Shown: in pieces, positions 12,131 through 24,792 of the stretch
How positions within the stretch are numbered: position 1 is the first letter of the stretch
Layout of the letters: every line of letters starts with the position of its first letter
Assembly: GCA_017311315.1 (NCBI GenBank)
Contig: CM029612.1
Span: forward strand, 24,059,711-24,123,710
Direction: 5' to 3'
Length of the DNA: 64,000 bases
Origin: Dendrocalamus latiflorus
Taxonomy: Eukaryota; Streptophyta; Magnoliopsida; Poales; Poaceae
The notes under the pieces: model-generated
What the model was told of the DNA's origin: nothing
Seen by the model: the letters and a program-made list of their open reading frames with translations, nothing else
Database searches by the model: none
Position numbers and translations under genes: made by a program

Positions 12131-13389
12131 ATGATGATAATTTAATTGTTAGAGAGTGACATTGACGATGAGGCTACTTAACTAAAACACGATCAAGCCA
12201 TTCAACAATTGCTACACCACGCTCACCTTCCTAAATTGAAAAGTGTGTCAAACTTTCGCCAAAACTAGTGAAAATTGGTGGAGACCTTCTACATATAGCC
12301 ACAAGCTTCCACAAAAACCACAAAAAAATGCAGCAAGTTTGGCCCATGGGATTAAAAGATATAGTGGTTTCAAGTTGAGCCCAAGTAGGTTTTTAGTCTG
12401 AGTATCCGAGTTGGAATCCGATTCTGAGACACCTTAAGTAAAATGGGTATAACTTTTGCATACGGTGTCTATTTTTGATATTCTTTTACTCGTTGGAAAG
12501 CTAACGATGAGCCCGATCCAAAAAAATGACCACATGTGCTAGTCACCCTCTAGGACCCCCAAAATCTGCCATCTTTAGCCCTGAATTTGCTTCGCAAGTT
12601 TTTAATTTATATTTTTGCCCTTTTCTTGGTATTCCCTTCGGAATTTGGGTTTTGCCTCAACCGCAAAGTTGTAGACCTCATCAAAACCTTTCAAATGAGT
12701 ATATATAAGCCATACAAAACTTTGCCCCTTTCATCTTCGAGACTAGCTGTTATTTTCTGCTCAAACTAGAGGGTTGTTTACATTGCACCATTACTTTGTC
12801 TTTGTGCTCTACATCTTGTGAATAATCTTGTGCCCTTAGACAGAAGTTTGAGTAGTGGGCTAGCGTCTCTCCTAGCACTTAGTGTGAGATTTTTCTTTGC
12901 TTACATCAAGTCACATTGATCTTTGTGTGTGTGTTCATACACTGGGCTTCAATACCTCGCCTTTTCTTGGTTAGGATTAGCAACATTGACTAGTAATTTG
13001 AATAATTATTCAACTTGCAATTGCTGATTTGATTGTTGCTAATCCTTGATATCATATTGAAGCCTATCCTAGCTCCACCTTCTACCATCGTACAGGTACC
13101 ACTTGCTTGCAATCGCTTTGTCAATCTTCGGAGAGCATTTGACACCGACACTAGTTGCTGGTTACCACTTATTTTGCTTGGTAAGAACTGATAAAAACTT
13201 GGTATTAGCTTGAGTGTGAACGACTTTGAGCCTCTAGTTCCTAGTAGTTGATAGGAACATATACTTGTGATTTGTTTCCTTATTCTCTACTAATAATGAC
13301 AGGCTTGAGGAAGTTAGTAGATTACAATGACATTGTGGGTAGATTTGAACTCAATGGGGAATAACTACCGTTATACATCTTACTACTCA
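12131..13389. other. Non-coding stretch, probable LTR/leader of a decayed element
   Basis: No gene seen. It is AT-rich and contains text such as cataacttttgcat and ggaaagctaacgatgagcc that often occurs in Gypsy leaders and LTRs. It precedes a plus-strand gag-like frame and may be that element's leader, but I could not match it to the LTR at 14710. Confidence 0.35.
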
Positions 13390-14738
13390 CCACTGAGAGT
13401 ACGTCGTTGGACTACTTTATATGAGCTACTATGTTGGATAGCTACTTTGAAAGACATGAAATTGATCCTTATGAGAAGATGAACATGGCAAGGATGGCAC
13501 TGATCGGTGATGTTCAACATTGGTGGTCGAATCTCAAGTACCACTACATGTACACATAGGTGGAGATGAAGAAGAAATTGTGACGTCGTTTTGTACCTCC
13601 ACCACCCATGGCCGCAAGTGAGGTGCAATCTAAGGAAACTGAAAATGCTGACATTATTTTGGCTACTATTCCATCTAAAGATACCGTCGAGATGCTTGAA
13701 GAGATGGAAGATGATCTGGCTCATCTTATGTCATTAGAGGAGAAGTTTGAGATACCTACAACATCTGATGAGGACGATAATGACAAAGGTAATGATCTGA
13801 TGCTACAACAAAACATAGAGCAACCTTGTGAGTATATACCTACTGTAGTGTAGTCTTTTGATATTCCTTGTGTTGACTTGAACGAACCATGTGTTGATCT
13901 GAATTCTCATAATTTTGCACATGTCGAATTAATTACACATAAGGAAGTATTTGATAGAATTTCCCCTGCTAATGCATTGTGCTATATCATGCTTAATGAG
14001 GCTGTTAGTTTGGAATGTGCTATAGAGAAAGTTTCTAACCTTTCATCTCTAAATTCTATATCTAGCACCTACACCTACTATTTTAAATTAATTGGAGATT
14101 ATAGTGTAGATAATCAATTTCTTGTATATCGAATATGCATAACTTGTGATCACATGGATGAATTGAAGCTTGTCGTTTCGAACAATAATTCTTGTGTGCT
14201 AAATCTTATTCATTATGAAAGAAAAATATAATTTAGTGATCATTCAATGCCTATGTGTTCATCTCTTATTGAACCATTTAGCATTGACAATCTGAATAAT
14301 GAAGTTGATGTATGGAAAAACATACAAATCTTTTCACCCTTGCTAGATGAATTTGCTATTACTCGATTGAAATCTGATTATATGGATGAACTTTATTCGA
14401 TTCCAAAAGTTGTAGCTTTGCCCATATGTGCTACCACTGCAGGTTTACAACTTCAGAGATTTGAATTACATAAATGCTTCACTTACATTTGCAAAACTAG
14501 TTGTAATACTTGTTATGTGAGAAATTTTTTTTTGCTCATTAACATATATGATTATTCACACTGCTGTTTTATAACATTAATTATGCACGAACGAAGAACC
14601 ATTAAAATGGATGACATATACATATACCATGCATACACCTTGGTTTCTTCATTCCCTATTTTCAACTTATCAAAAATCAAGGATGGCTTTGTTTTCAAGA
14701 AAGGGAGGATGATGAGAACATGTATCCTATGGATATAA
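13390..14738 (+). pseudogene. Gag-like frame with a long unidentified extension (non-autonomous LTR element)
   Basis: One reading frame runs from about 13420 to 14738 with only a few stops (near 13430, in the codons around 13560-13590, at 13851-13853 and 14229-14231). The start resembles Gypsy capsid: YFERHEIDPYEK, then ARMALIGDVQHWWSNLKY. Instead of a zinc knuckle, protease and RT there follow an acidic segment (13608-13850) and about 290 codons I do not recognise, rich in Asn, Ile, Cys and Tyr. An LTR starts at 14710, so the element had no pol. The unknown part could be a specialised gag C-terminus or captured sequence. Confidence 0.5.
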
Positions 14739-16318
14739 CCATATTTGCTATGCTTGTTGTTTCAATTACAAGAGTTCCTACACATCACTTAAATTATCAG
14801 ATGAGCCATTTTTAGGAATGCCTTTATATTATTTGAATTATACGATACCACCTAACGATGAAAATATGTATTTGTGCAGCACCACATCACTTTTGGGTCA
14901 AGATGAGCAAGAGTTTGACCTGGACCCGTTTTGGAATCCAATTCGGCCTCTGGAGGCAGCACCGACTTCAAACGAGCATAACTTTCACATATAGACTCCG
15001 TTTGAGCTCCATGATTACTTGGGTGAAAGCTTATCTCGTCCTCTTTTGAACGGATCTAACCCCATCTCAAAACTCCTTTTAAGCATGCCACAATCTACAA
15101 AACAGTCTGCCGCTGTCTCTGATTCCAAAATGGGCAGGTGTTCCACCACCTCCACTTGGGCCCATGGGCCTTGTAACCCTAGGGGCGTGCACCCACCCCC
15201 TGCTCACCACCCTCTGAATGTCATCCTCATATAGTCTCATGTGTGCTACACTTTAGGGTTTGTATTTTGTTTAGTTAAAAGTCAGCTACATTTCTACTTC
15301 GTGTATTGGTTTGTGTCAACTAGACTAGTCCTAAATACCGCTTCGGAATCCCACCATATCAAGTATTTCAATCCTATTTGCAATTTTCAGATTGCTTATT
15401 ATCTTGTTCTTGTTTGTTCTTCGATTACATATAAGAATAGATCTTCGTGGTCAGGTCGACCGTGCTTCTAGTGAGGTTGATAAGAGTCTTGGATTTGGTT
15501 CAGTGATTGCTAGGCATCTTGGTCTTGTGTGATTGGTAGCCAAATCGTGAGAGTCATCTCCTCAAATCGAATTATCATTCTCATTGAAAGATCAAGACAC
15601 CGAACGTTGCATTAGGATTTGAAAACTGCTAGATATAAAAGTCGCACAATGATGGTTGAGGTTCTATAACACGGATCTATTAGTCTAATCGACACAAGAG
15701 ACAACGTGGAAGTTTACACATGTGCTTAATTGATCTAAACAAAACCTAAGCAAGAGGGAGACCCCTAGGGGTTATTTAAGAGAGAGAGGTGCAGCGGGTG
15801 GCGGCCAAGGAGTTGGGCATGCAACCATAGGAGGTACAAGGCCCATAGACCCAATTGGAGGTGGCGCAACACCTTTTAACTCAGACTCAGAATCAGTGTT
15901 AGATTGTTCTGAACATTGCAGTGCGCACAGAAGGAATTTGGAAATGAGGTCAAATCCGTTTGAAATTTGACGAGATAAGCTTTCAATCAAGTACTCACAC
16001 ACCTCAAATGGACTGCGTATGTCGGAGTTATGCACATTTGAAGTTGGACCTATCAGGCTGATCCAAATTGATCTAGAGGCCAAATTGGATTCCAAAATGA
16101 GTACAACTTGAACTCTTGCTTGAATTGGTCCAAAAGTGACGTCGTGGTACACAAATATATATTTTCATCATTAGGTAGTGCCATATAGTTCATATAATAT
16201 AAAGGCACTCCTAAAAAAGGAGCTCACCTGATAATTTAAGTAATGCGTAGGAGCTCTTGTAATTGGAATAACAAGTATATTAAATATGGTTGTATCCATA
16301 GATGACACATTCTCACCA
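14710..16318. repeat. Two related LTRs in inverted, facing orientation
   Basis: The plus-strand LTR starts TGATGAGAACATG at 14710 after a purine tract (aagaaagggagg). A second copy on the minus strand starts TGGTGAGAATGTG at 16318 after its own tract (AGTTTAGGGGG). Both continue through matching blocks (taccacctaa.gatgaaaat, tcacttttgg, gcataact..cacata, gaaagcttatctcgtc, gggccttgta) towards a centre near 15480-15640. Identity looks like about 70%. The facing orientation cannot arise from one element, so two elements were joined tail to tail, or one arm was inverted. Confidence 0.7.
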
Positions 16319-16324
16319 CACCCC

Positions 16325-16868
16325 CTAAACTTTCACAACAAGTGCACCTAGTAATTGGCGTGCATTCTCAGAGTTAGAAAATGTCAAGTCAACAACACAC
16401 AAAACATGGATAATCTTGTTAAACCTTCCCAACAACTCATGCAAGCATTCACCAGGCTTTTGCTCGATCTTTGAGTATTCTTTCATAAGTTGGTTCTGTA
16501 TCGTTTCCTTGATCATAGTAGAACCCACAAGGTAGTCAGCGAGGGTCCTCAAAATCTCATTAGGAAACCTCAAATAAGCTACTCGCTCAAACTTAGATCG
16601 ACTAAGCCCCTGAATTAGAAATTCTCATGCCTTGTTGTTTGCCTCCACATCTGGTGTCATCACCTGGTCATCAGCAGGCACAACATAAGGATTTTTGACT
16701 TTGAGCCAAATTAAGTGTCCTTGAGCTTCGATGTAAGGGTACATCTGGCTTTCCAATAGGAAAAGACAACCTTATCAAAGATGGGTAGCTTGGTTGAATA
16801 CTTGTCTAATATCATGGCTCTATAACCGATTAAGATATATCAAGAAGAGCTAACCAGACTCTAATACT
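16325..16868 (-). pseudogene. Copia gag 5' fragment next to LTR SB
   Basis: Minus-strand text encodes a Copia-type gag: an N-terminal piece matching the cleaner copy at 41512-41727 (FDRVVFSYWKAQM, then VKNSYVVPADDQV) and a following piece at 16325-16573 (EILRTLADYLVGSTMIKETI). A primer-site relic (minus GAGTATTAGAGTC) lies between it and the LTR at 16872. Truncated by the inverted LTR pair on its left. Confidence 0.7.
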
Positions 16869-18045
16869 CCTTGTAGGACCATAATGGCAACAGAGGGAGA
16901 GGGGATTGAATGGTGCCTCACTAATTTTCCCCTAAGTATTATCAAACTCTTCACTCCAGTAGCTATAGAGCTATGAAGATCAAAATTGGAAGCCAAGAAC
17001 AAGGCATCAAACTCAAAAACCAAAGAGCTATGCTATGTACCTAAGTGATTTGACTAGATACTATGGTGTGGTGTGACTGATGACACAATAGTGGTTTGAC
17101 CAGGGGTGCCCTAGTAGTCTAACCAACGACAAGCCAGTTGTCTGACCACCGACTGGTATGATTGAGTAAGGAATGGTCTAACCACTTCACTGTTCCCAGA
17201 ATAGAAAATCAGACCGAGGCCAAACCATTTTTGGTGCAACTCTCAAAATCTAGAGCCAAGTGAGATGAGACTTTGTATAGACCTTTCTTAGAGTCCCTAG
17301 AACCTATTCCACCATGGATCGCTTGAATTCTTGTCAAAGTTTTGACCTTTCTCAAGAATAAGCAAAGTTACATCAAAACAGGCAGAAACCAGAAACTTGA
17401 GATATGACTTGCTCGTGGGTAGAGGATGATCAAGATGGCTCTTGATGTATTCTACATGTCACAGCAAGTAAAATCTTTCAAAGATTCAGAGCAAAAACTT
17501 CAATATCAAGAAATTTCAAGATTTGACCAAAACAAAGCAAAATCGAGCAACTAAGAAATCCTTTAAGACTTAGTCACTAGATGGATGGGATTTGATCTCC
17601 AAGAGTCATCTCCATCACTTATATATCTTTAGCACACAGAAAGATAAAGAAGGAGAGAGAAGAGATCTAAAGTAACAAAAACAAGAGCAAATCAATTAAA
17701 ACAAGGAGGAACCATGAGTGATGAATAAATTTGATATATTTCTACTTCAGGATGAAGATTTTAGAGCCACTCCACATGGAGAATAAGAGAGCACATGTAA
17801 GGACCCAGATATTACAATCCGGAATCCTCTGTGATTCCCACCGCACTATTCCCTGGATCAGTAGATAGTGCTCACAGATTACAGTTCTGAATATCAAAAG
17901 TACATATCAAGCGGAAGCGTAAATATAATAGTAGACTTACTCATGGGCCGATTAGGCCGAAATCAATAAGTTGCAGCAGCGGAATGAAGCACACAAGTGG
18001 GACCTTCAGGACATGCCCACAGGCAGCCAACTGGAGGTTCGCGAC

Positions 18046-18122
18046 CTAGCCCTTGACATCTTCATCTTCTCTGCTAGCTTGTCCAATCTTGTTGCTGAGG
18101 CGAGGTGATTTGATTCCCGATT
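18046..18122 (-). other. Last-exon block of L2, aligned with L1 and L3
   Basis: On the minus strand, after a TTCAG acceptor, 77 nt read in phase 1 to a TAG, ending REDEDVKG. The corresponding L3 exon is also 77 nt and the L1 exon 68 nt; in L2 and L3 the stop is followed by GTC. The L2 middle exon (20455-20582, minus, before a GCGAGT donor) has an in-frame stop and a length that breaks phase, so L2 looks decayed. Confidence 0.4.
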
Positions 18123-18304
18123 CTGAATTTTGTCGCAAAAGCGAGTGTGAGCACTCCGACCCCGTGCTCCGCGAGCCAATACACAGAATGCAAATAAATA
18201 GTATGCATGGCTTATCAAAGGAGAGGCTCGGGTTATTTTATTTGCCATAAAACGCGTTTAGTAGCATTTCTATTATTATATCGTATTGTTGTTTTTGTGA
18301 CCTA

Positions 18305-18790
18305 AAGACTCCTCACCGCAAAGGACATCATTGACTTAATCCACCAAAGACTCACGCTCTTTATTAACTGCTGTCTAAGACTCCCAACAGCGATTGCCAT
18401 AATTGACTTAATCCACCGAAAATTACACATCCTTTATTGAGTGCTCTCTAAACTCCAAACAGCATGTGTCGTCCTCTATTCAATCCACCGATCATATTCT
18501 TTCTGTATTGGTTGCTATTTAAGACTCCAAACAACAAGTGACATTATCCAATTACTCCACCGATTATACACCTTCTGTATTTATTGCTGTCTAAAACTAC
18601 AAACAGCGTGTGACATTATTTAGATAATCCACCGATCAATTGTTGCTTAAAACTCCAAACAGCTAGTGACATCATCTATCTAATATCATTTGATTAATCC
18701 ACCGAACACACACTTTCTATATTGAGTGCTGCCTAAAACTCCAAACAGCGAATACCATCAATTATACAATCCACCAATATCTTTTGTATT
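18305..18790. repeat. Seven-copy minisatellite, about 72 bp per unit, in L2
   Basis: The word aatccaccga recurs near 18338, 18411, 18482, 18555, 18626, 18696 and 18769, always following ctccaaacagc-like text. Spacing is 70-73 bp, equal to 24 codons, so open frames through it show a 24-residue periodicity without being a real gene. Confidence 0.85.
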
Positions 18791-18903
18791 CCAAAATTCC
18801 TATCAACCCATTCCTTTGCTATTGATCCCCAACCACAATTTGCTCTTACAATAATCAACCTTATTTTCCCATTATCTATTTCTAACTAACCCACTAGTAT
18901 ACC

Positions 18904-19025
18904 TCCACCAAGAATATCATTGATCAAGCCTACGATTCAATATTATATATCTACCAAGAATAGCATTGATCAACTCTATGATTCACCATTATATATCCAC
19001 CAAGAATATCACTAATCAAGAATTA
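18904..19025. repeat. 46-bp tandem repeat, 2.6 copies, in L2
   Basis: The word ccaccaagaata starts near 18905, 18951 (one mismatch) and 18997, each followed by tc-attgatcaa text and a tattatatat tail. Confidence 0.75.
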
Positions 19026-19522
19026 TAATCCAATACTTGTATTATTCCTCCAAATTCCCGAAGATTCAATTAGATCATTTATCTAGCCTATCTATTCAAC
19101 TGGACCCTACTAATTTATTTCTCTCAGAACCCACACTATCATTTCCTATTCATGATCGACCTGAATCCACCAATACCTTTATGTGCATACTACAAACATC
19201 CATCTCCTTTACTCACGACCCTGTTTATTCTTTCCATATTTTATTTTGTAGGAATAGAAATGCCACTATTTGAAATACAATACATAAAATTTCCTGAGAC
19301 CTAGCAGCTTTGGAACAAAACATAATATTCAAGGAATATTAACATGATTTTCCATACATATGGCATCACACCATTTGACATCTTTCAGCGTTATAGCCGC
19401 TTAACTTACCACTGGGACGACACCCAGGACAACTCAAATCAGGGCTTTCCGCTGCCCTCCACTTTTTCCATTTCCACCCACAAAGTTTTTGAAATAGAAC
19501 TATATCTGGTTAAGTTCCCATG

Positions 19523-19600
19523 TCCGCCCTTGACCGTGGGCACGGCTATTCGAATAGTTTTGACTCTGCAGAGTTTGCACACTTTACCCACAAGAGATAG
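19523..19600 (-). other. Palindrome block of L2
   Basis: Contains CTATTCGAATAG (19546-19557) and CTCTGCAGAG (19564-19573) in the same order as L1 and L3, next to a ccgtgggcacgg inverted word. The third palindrome of L3 (GTTGTACAAC) is not conserved here. Confidence 0.7.
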
Positions 19601-22078
19601 CTTACTCGTTGCCCCCACACGATTCCTTAGCCGTGCAGTTGAGCAAACCATCACAGTAACCGTTCAAAGTACCTCGCCCCTTCCATCATCTCACCCCTAT
19701 GAGCTTGTCCCGCTTGCGGCAGGTCTCATAGGTTGTGCGGGAGTTCCCCTCCTATGCGCCTAGCAGCTGGCTACCCACACTGCTAACACACCGCAGAAGA
19801 ACTTCACCCTCTGCGAGTGTCCCGTTCAAGCCGTCACCTAGACCGCCACTTGCACTACCTCACCTCCTCCACCGATGACGGTGATTTCCAGGGTCCGGTA
19901 AATCTACTAAGCCAAGTTGTACTTTACAGACTTGTGGTTGTACTTGTTTTACACAGGAGGTCATGACAAGATTCGGTCCTTAGGGTTATCTGGGCGGTTC
20001 TACCACAAACCACACTCTCGTGCACACCTGCACCATACCCCCGAACCATCCGCCCAGACAAATAAGCAATTTGAGATTTTTGGGAGTATAAAATAACCAT
20101 ATCCAACATACACCAGTCATTACCACCATGACTGCCCAACCAACTTTTCTCAAGATTAAAAGTGATGCTTGGGTGCTCTCGCGCCCATGAGTATCTAAGC
20201 AATACTAAGCTTGGCATATAATTACGGACTTATTTTAGAAAGGTTACTATTATAATTTTGCTAGGGCGACAAGGTTCTCATGTTCAAATATTACAAAGGA
20301 TGGGCAATATTAATCAAGTTAGATAATAGGCATTTAACTAAAATTCTAAATTAAACATGTATTTGCATATAAATTAACAGCATGCAATTTGATAATTTAA
20401 CACAAAATAATTTGCAGAAAATGTAGGTTCAACATGATCAAAGTATTGACTCGCCTGGCGCGGTTTACCGCGGTCTTGAGTTCACTCAAAGCTTTCTCCT
20501 ACGATGGTTTTGAGCTTCCGGTCCTTATCTTCACGTTGCTCTTGATCACACTTGATCCATTGATTCTTCGGGGCTCCAGTTTCTAACTATGCGATAAGCG
20601 ACTGAATCCAAATAAAAGCAAATAACTCAAGAGATCCAAATAAATCCAAATACTTTAAATGCCCGATTTAATTTAATTTATACATTTATTACGATTTGAG
20701 AATAGAAGGATGATTCGGTTTAATGTGTTGCCAACACAGTGGTAGCTAGATTTGAGCAAGAGAACGAGCTATTTGAATAGCTTTACCATGAGGGAAAATT
20801 TTGGGATAATAAGAGATCAATAGCGAGAAAGCATCGACATGAATTATTTGCTTTGGAAAAGAAGTGGCCAAACATAGCCGATTAGAGAAAGGCGAGGTTC
20901 GATCTTTTTACTAATATTCTCTTTTATTATTTTTGTATTTATCAAGGAAGTTCCATAAGTCGAGATGGACATATGGATAGGCGTTTCAAAGACGATGTGT
21001 AAGATTCAGCTTATCGCATTAACTCATATTACTAGTAATTTGAGATGTAGCATTTTATGTGACCTTAATTAACCATGTTATTTGTTAAACATTTACTTCA
21101 GAGTGTTTACATATATGTTCGTGACATTATTTCGACGCTTGGTGGCCTAGGGCTATTATACTCTAGCGCCTATATGCTGTTATGACCATTTAATTTGGAG
21201 GCGCTTTGAAGATTGCGGATATTGATATTTTATCCCTTTATTAATCTAGCCTGCTACACATGGTTACATTTTGTTATCTTTACTAATTTAAGGCTACTAT
21301 TTAATATTTCATGGTTGGTAATAGGTTAATGATAGGGTTTATATTTTCACTAGGGTCTAGGGTGCATACAAAGATTGCACGAATACATTTACTAAGGGTC
21401 TACATATATGTCATCCGCATTTTTCTAATTATTCATTTATACACATACTTTTGCTTAGAAAATCCTCTAACTTTAAATGGACATCCTACTTCAAATACTT
21501 TTAATATTTTGTTTAATTCAAGTTCCTTGACTGGTTATTATTATTCACTAAGTGTAATGTTAAAACTTAGTTTATGGCTCATTATCTTTTTGTCTATACC
21601 TTAATTATAATTAGGCTTAGCTTTATTTTTATTCTAAGCTTCTTTACCTAGGCAAGTTTAGCACGCATGGTCATATTTTAATATTGCTATTTAATCAATT
21701 CTACCGTGGCGATTTGTTTAGTGACGTTATGTTAAATGTTGGGGCATACATTTTATATTTTAATTATACCCTAGGGTAATCTTTATTAATTTTAGACATT
21801 CACCCGAATCCATCCTTTATTAGTGCTTTCAACTAGTAAGTGATCTTCTAAATAATTAATCAACCATATTAGTTAATCATATATGAACTATTCCAAATTT
21901 AAATCCTCAAATATTCTCATTTACACCCTAATTGAATTTGATTAGCCTTCCTGTATTATTCCTTAAATTTTTCATGATTTTTCTTAATTAAACTGGGTTA
22001 AACAAATCAAAATAAAAAGTGCAAGAAAATGGGGGCGGACGCTGGATTTGACCTCGGGACCTTCGGGATACCTGCACT

Positions 22079-23090
22079 CTATCGCCGCTCAGCTGACCAT
22101 CCGGACAAACACCCTGTTGTGAACAGAGGGAGGAGGTAAATTAGATAATCCATGCATAAGCTGAGAGCAGAATGGAGCAAAAACAGGGGATTGGTCGGGC
22201 GCAGGGCAGGCGGCGGGCTCGCCGGCGGCGGCGGCCGGGAAGACTTCGGCGATGGCAAAAACAGATTCCCTGGAGGGGGTTGAGCCCGATGGAGGGGGAA
22301 GCTCAGCTCGGGGCGGCGCCTTTGGTGGCCGGCGGTGGCGGAGGCGGCCGGGCGTAGGGGTGCTCTCGCGGCCAGCTCGATGAGGGGGAGGAGGGCACAG
22401 GGCGGCATCCGGGATAGCTTCGGCAGTTGATGGGGGAGCTCCAGGCGCCGAGAATTTGGGTGAGGCCGGGCGAATCGTCGGGGAGGCCGAGGCACCGGAG
22501 TTGGGGAAGACGCGGTTGCCGGCGGCTTAGAGGGCACGAGAGTCCAATAGCACCGAGTACAAGCAAGAGGGAGATGACGCGACCTCCGGGAGGGGCTTGG
22601 CATAGCTCGGGGCCCACCGAGAAGCGCTGCCGGCGAAGGCGGCCATGGGGGGGGCTTGGCGGAGGTGGCGGTGAACTCAGGGAAAGGGGCAAGAAGCTGA
22701 TGGGGAAGGGAGGGGAGTAACACGGGAAGGCCGGGGACATTTATAGCTGCGGAGGGGGAAAAAGCTGCTGCGTTGCACTGTGGCCGACGACCGAGCTCCG
22801 CGCGTGGGATGACGACGGCGGCGTGGGTGTGAAGCGACGGGGGCAGCACGGCAACGGGATGGCAAGGTGACTCCTCGGGGGTGGGTCGGAGCAGGGCATG
22901 GCGCGGTGCTGGGGCAGGTGCGGCTGATGTGAAGTGGACGGAGGAGCAGGCCAGGCGATGACGAAGCTGGGGCGCGTGAGCAATGGGCGCTGTCGGGGGA
23001 CAGAGAAGAAAACGAGAGAAATGAGTGGAGGAGGAAGGAGGTAGAAGCCGGCCCCAGCGGTAGTGAGGGGGAGGAGAAGGGGGCCCACTT
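22079..23090 (-). promoter_or_regulatory. GC-rich promoter-like region of L2 with TATA word
   Basis: The minus strand carries CTATAAATG (22746 down to 22738) upstream of a GC-rich, pyrimidine-rich stretch that happens to be open for 256 codons (22079-22849). The composition (Pro, Ser, Arg, Ala, low complexity) argues for chance openness in GC-rich DNA, not a protein. L3 has a TATA word in the equivalent position and L1 has the same GC-rich zone. Confidence 0.4.
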
Positions 23091-24792
23091 GTAAGAGGGA
23101 GAGAAAGATAAGAGAACTGGGAAGAAAAAGAGAAAGAAAGGCTTAAACCAAATTTTCTAATTTGGATCTTTTTAATTTAGATTTTGATCTTACATTAGTA
23201 TTTATTAATTTTGATTTTTGCACGATTCTAAAATTTTAATCTTTAATTTAAGTTTTCTACTAGGGTTTACTGATTTCAATCTTTGCATAGCATTTAAAAT
23301 TTGAGTCTTAATCTGTGCTTCGATTATTATTACTATCTATTTCTAATCTTCAATTAAGACTTTGATTAGTGAGTTACAGTGAATTTTAGGTTGTTAGAGT
23401 TAACCCTCATTTACATTATCTTGAATTTATTTATTTATTTTTAGTTACTAGTTTGTGCTCGAGAACTATTCCCAGTTGTTATTTACTTAGCACAAACCTG
23501 AAGAAAATCCAAATAAAATTCTGGCAAGGATTACAAATGCAATACAATGCAAATAAATAAATAAATAAAAATTTTAATTCCCCCTAATTTTTGAACACTC
23601 AAAATTTAGGATGTTACAGCACACCACCGAACTCACTCTTCTCTAACCCTAACCCTAAAACACAAGGTTGGAATCTTGGATGGTTAGCTTGCAAGCCTCC
23701 ATCTCATCCCGTTAAATAGATGAGGCTACCAGCGAACATATAACCTAATAGATACTATTCACTAGCACAACTGGGAAAAACCTGTTAACTCCACACAACA
23801 CGGGTTTTACTCACGCACAACTCATGCACGTTTTTCAAAGCATATGATCTTGAATCCACTAAGTATTTACCCTTTGATCCACTTGATCTTCTCACCATAT
23901 CCTTGACCTAAATCGCTTACCCAAGCATCACTCGAGCGTTGTGGTTTTGATCCAACAAAGGTTATGGTATTTGACAAATTTTCAAAATACCCTTAGCTTG
24001 ACTTGGTCTTCATCTTCCCTTGCAAGCAATCACTATTGTCGTCACATCTAGGTGCACTAATGGCTTGCCATGTATCGACAAGTCTCTCTGTTCCAGTTTC
24101 ATCGGACCACGACTCACTTGTACCGACAAAGCCATTTGGTACAACCCGTCACTTGAACCTTTCATTCAATATTTCCCATATTTCTCGTGCCATGCTTGAG
24201 TTCAACCATCTCACTCGGCATTTTTGACCGTTCTGTACCTTGGCTCCTTTATAAGCGTAGCTCTGATACTCGCCATCGATCACGGTTGACTCCAAACCTT
24301 CCTGCACATCCAAAGACAAACAAATCATTTTTAGGCATAAGTTTTTCACAACTTTACTCACGTTAACTAAAATATGCTTCATGCAATATAAATTCACTGA
24401 CCTATCATGATTCGGATCATCCAAAAAGTAATTTCCCAAAATCACATAATCAATTTTTCATGGCCGGTTTGACCGCCAACCAGGTCCAGTTAGTCCAGTC
24501 ACACTCAGTGCAAAACATCTATTTTGGAAAATTGCAACCGCCATTAAAGGTCTAGTCATTCCGCTTGGCGTGGTCTAACCAGCAACACACCGGGGATCTG
24601 ATCGGCAACAAGCCGGTGGTCAAACCGGTTTGTCTGACAACAAACCTGATAAAATGTAAACTTTGCAAAATTCAAATTTTAGCTTTACAAACTTAATAAT
24701 AATTTATCATAACCCTTTCACCAAGCTCAGAAGGTTCGATGAAGGATGAATCATCAAATGGCTAGAACTTCTGTTGCCATTATGGTCTTGCA

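Larger units (their letters stand above)
17796..23618 (-). mobile_element. Long solo LTR L2 (Gypsy-type, unclassified)
   Basis: Minus-strand start TGTAACATCCTAAATT at 23618, minus-strand end GGGTCCTTACA at 17796, perfect 5-bp duplication GCACA (17791-17795 and 23619-23623). At 5,823 bp it is extremely long for a single LTR. Architecture follows L1 and L3: AT-rich start, GC-rich 22100-23100, exon-like block 20455-20582, palindrome block near 19523-19600, last-exon block 18046-18122, AT-rich end. Extra length comes partly from minisatellites at 18305-19025 and AT-rich DNA at 20200-22000, where a further insertion could hide. No internal retrotransposon domain is present. Confidence 0.8.
16872..24792 (-). 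mobile_element. SIRE-type LTR SB, split by L2
   Basis: The plus-strand left end is TGTAGGACCATAATGG (16872) and the right end CCATTATGGTCTTGCA (24792). The gag remnant and primer site on the left show it is the 5' LTR of a minus-strand Copia. L2 (17796-23618) sits inside it with a GCACA duplication; without L2 the LTR is about 2.1 kb. Both halves align with LTR SC (41784-42707 and 59028-59645). The two ends form a 22-bp inverted repeat with two mismatches, unusually long for an LTR. Its right end abuts the subtilase upstream region directly. Confidence 0.8.

Noticed and set aside
19344..19763. A 139-codon plus-strand frame in L2
   Set aside because: Antisense to the LTR, runs through the palindrome block and has no protein-like features.
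23640..23665. Telomere-like ctaaccctaaccctaaaa (also near 59055)
   Set aside because: Only two or three units, and present at the same place in LTRs SB and SC, so it is ordinary family sequence.
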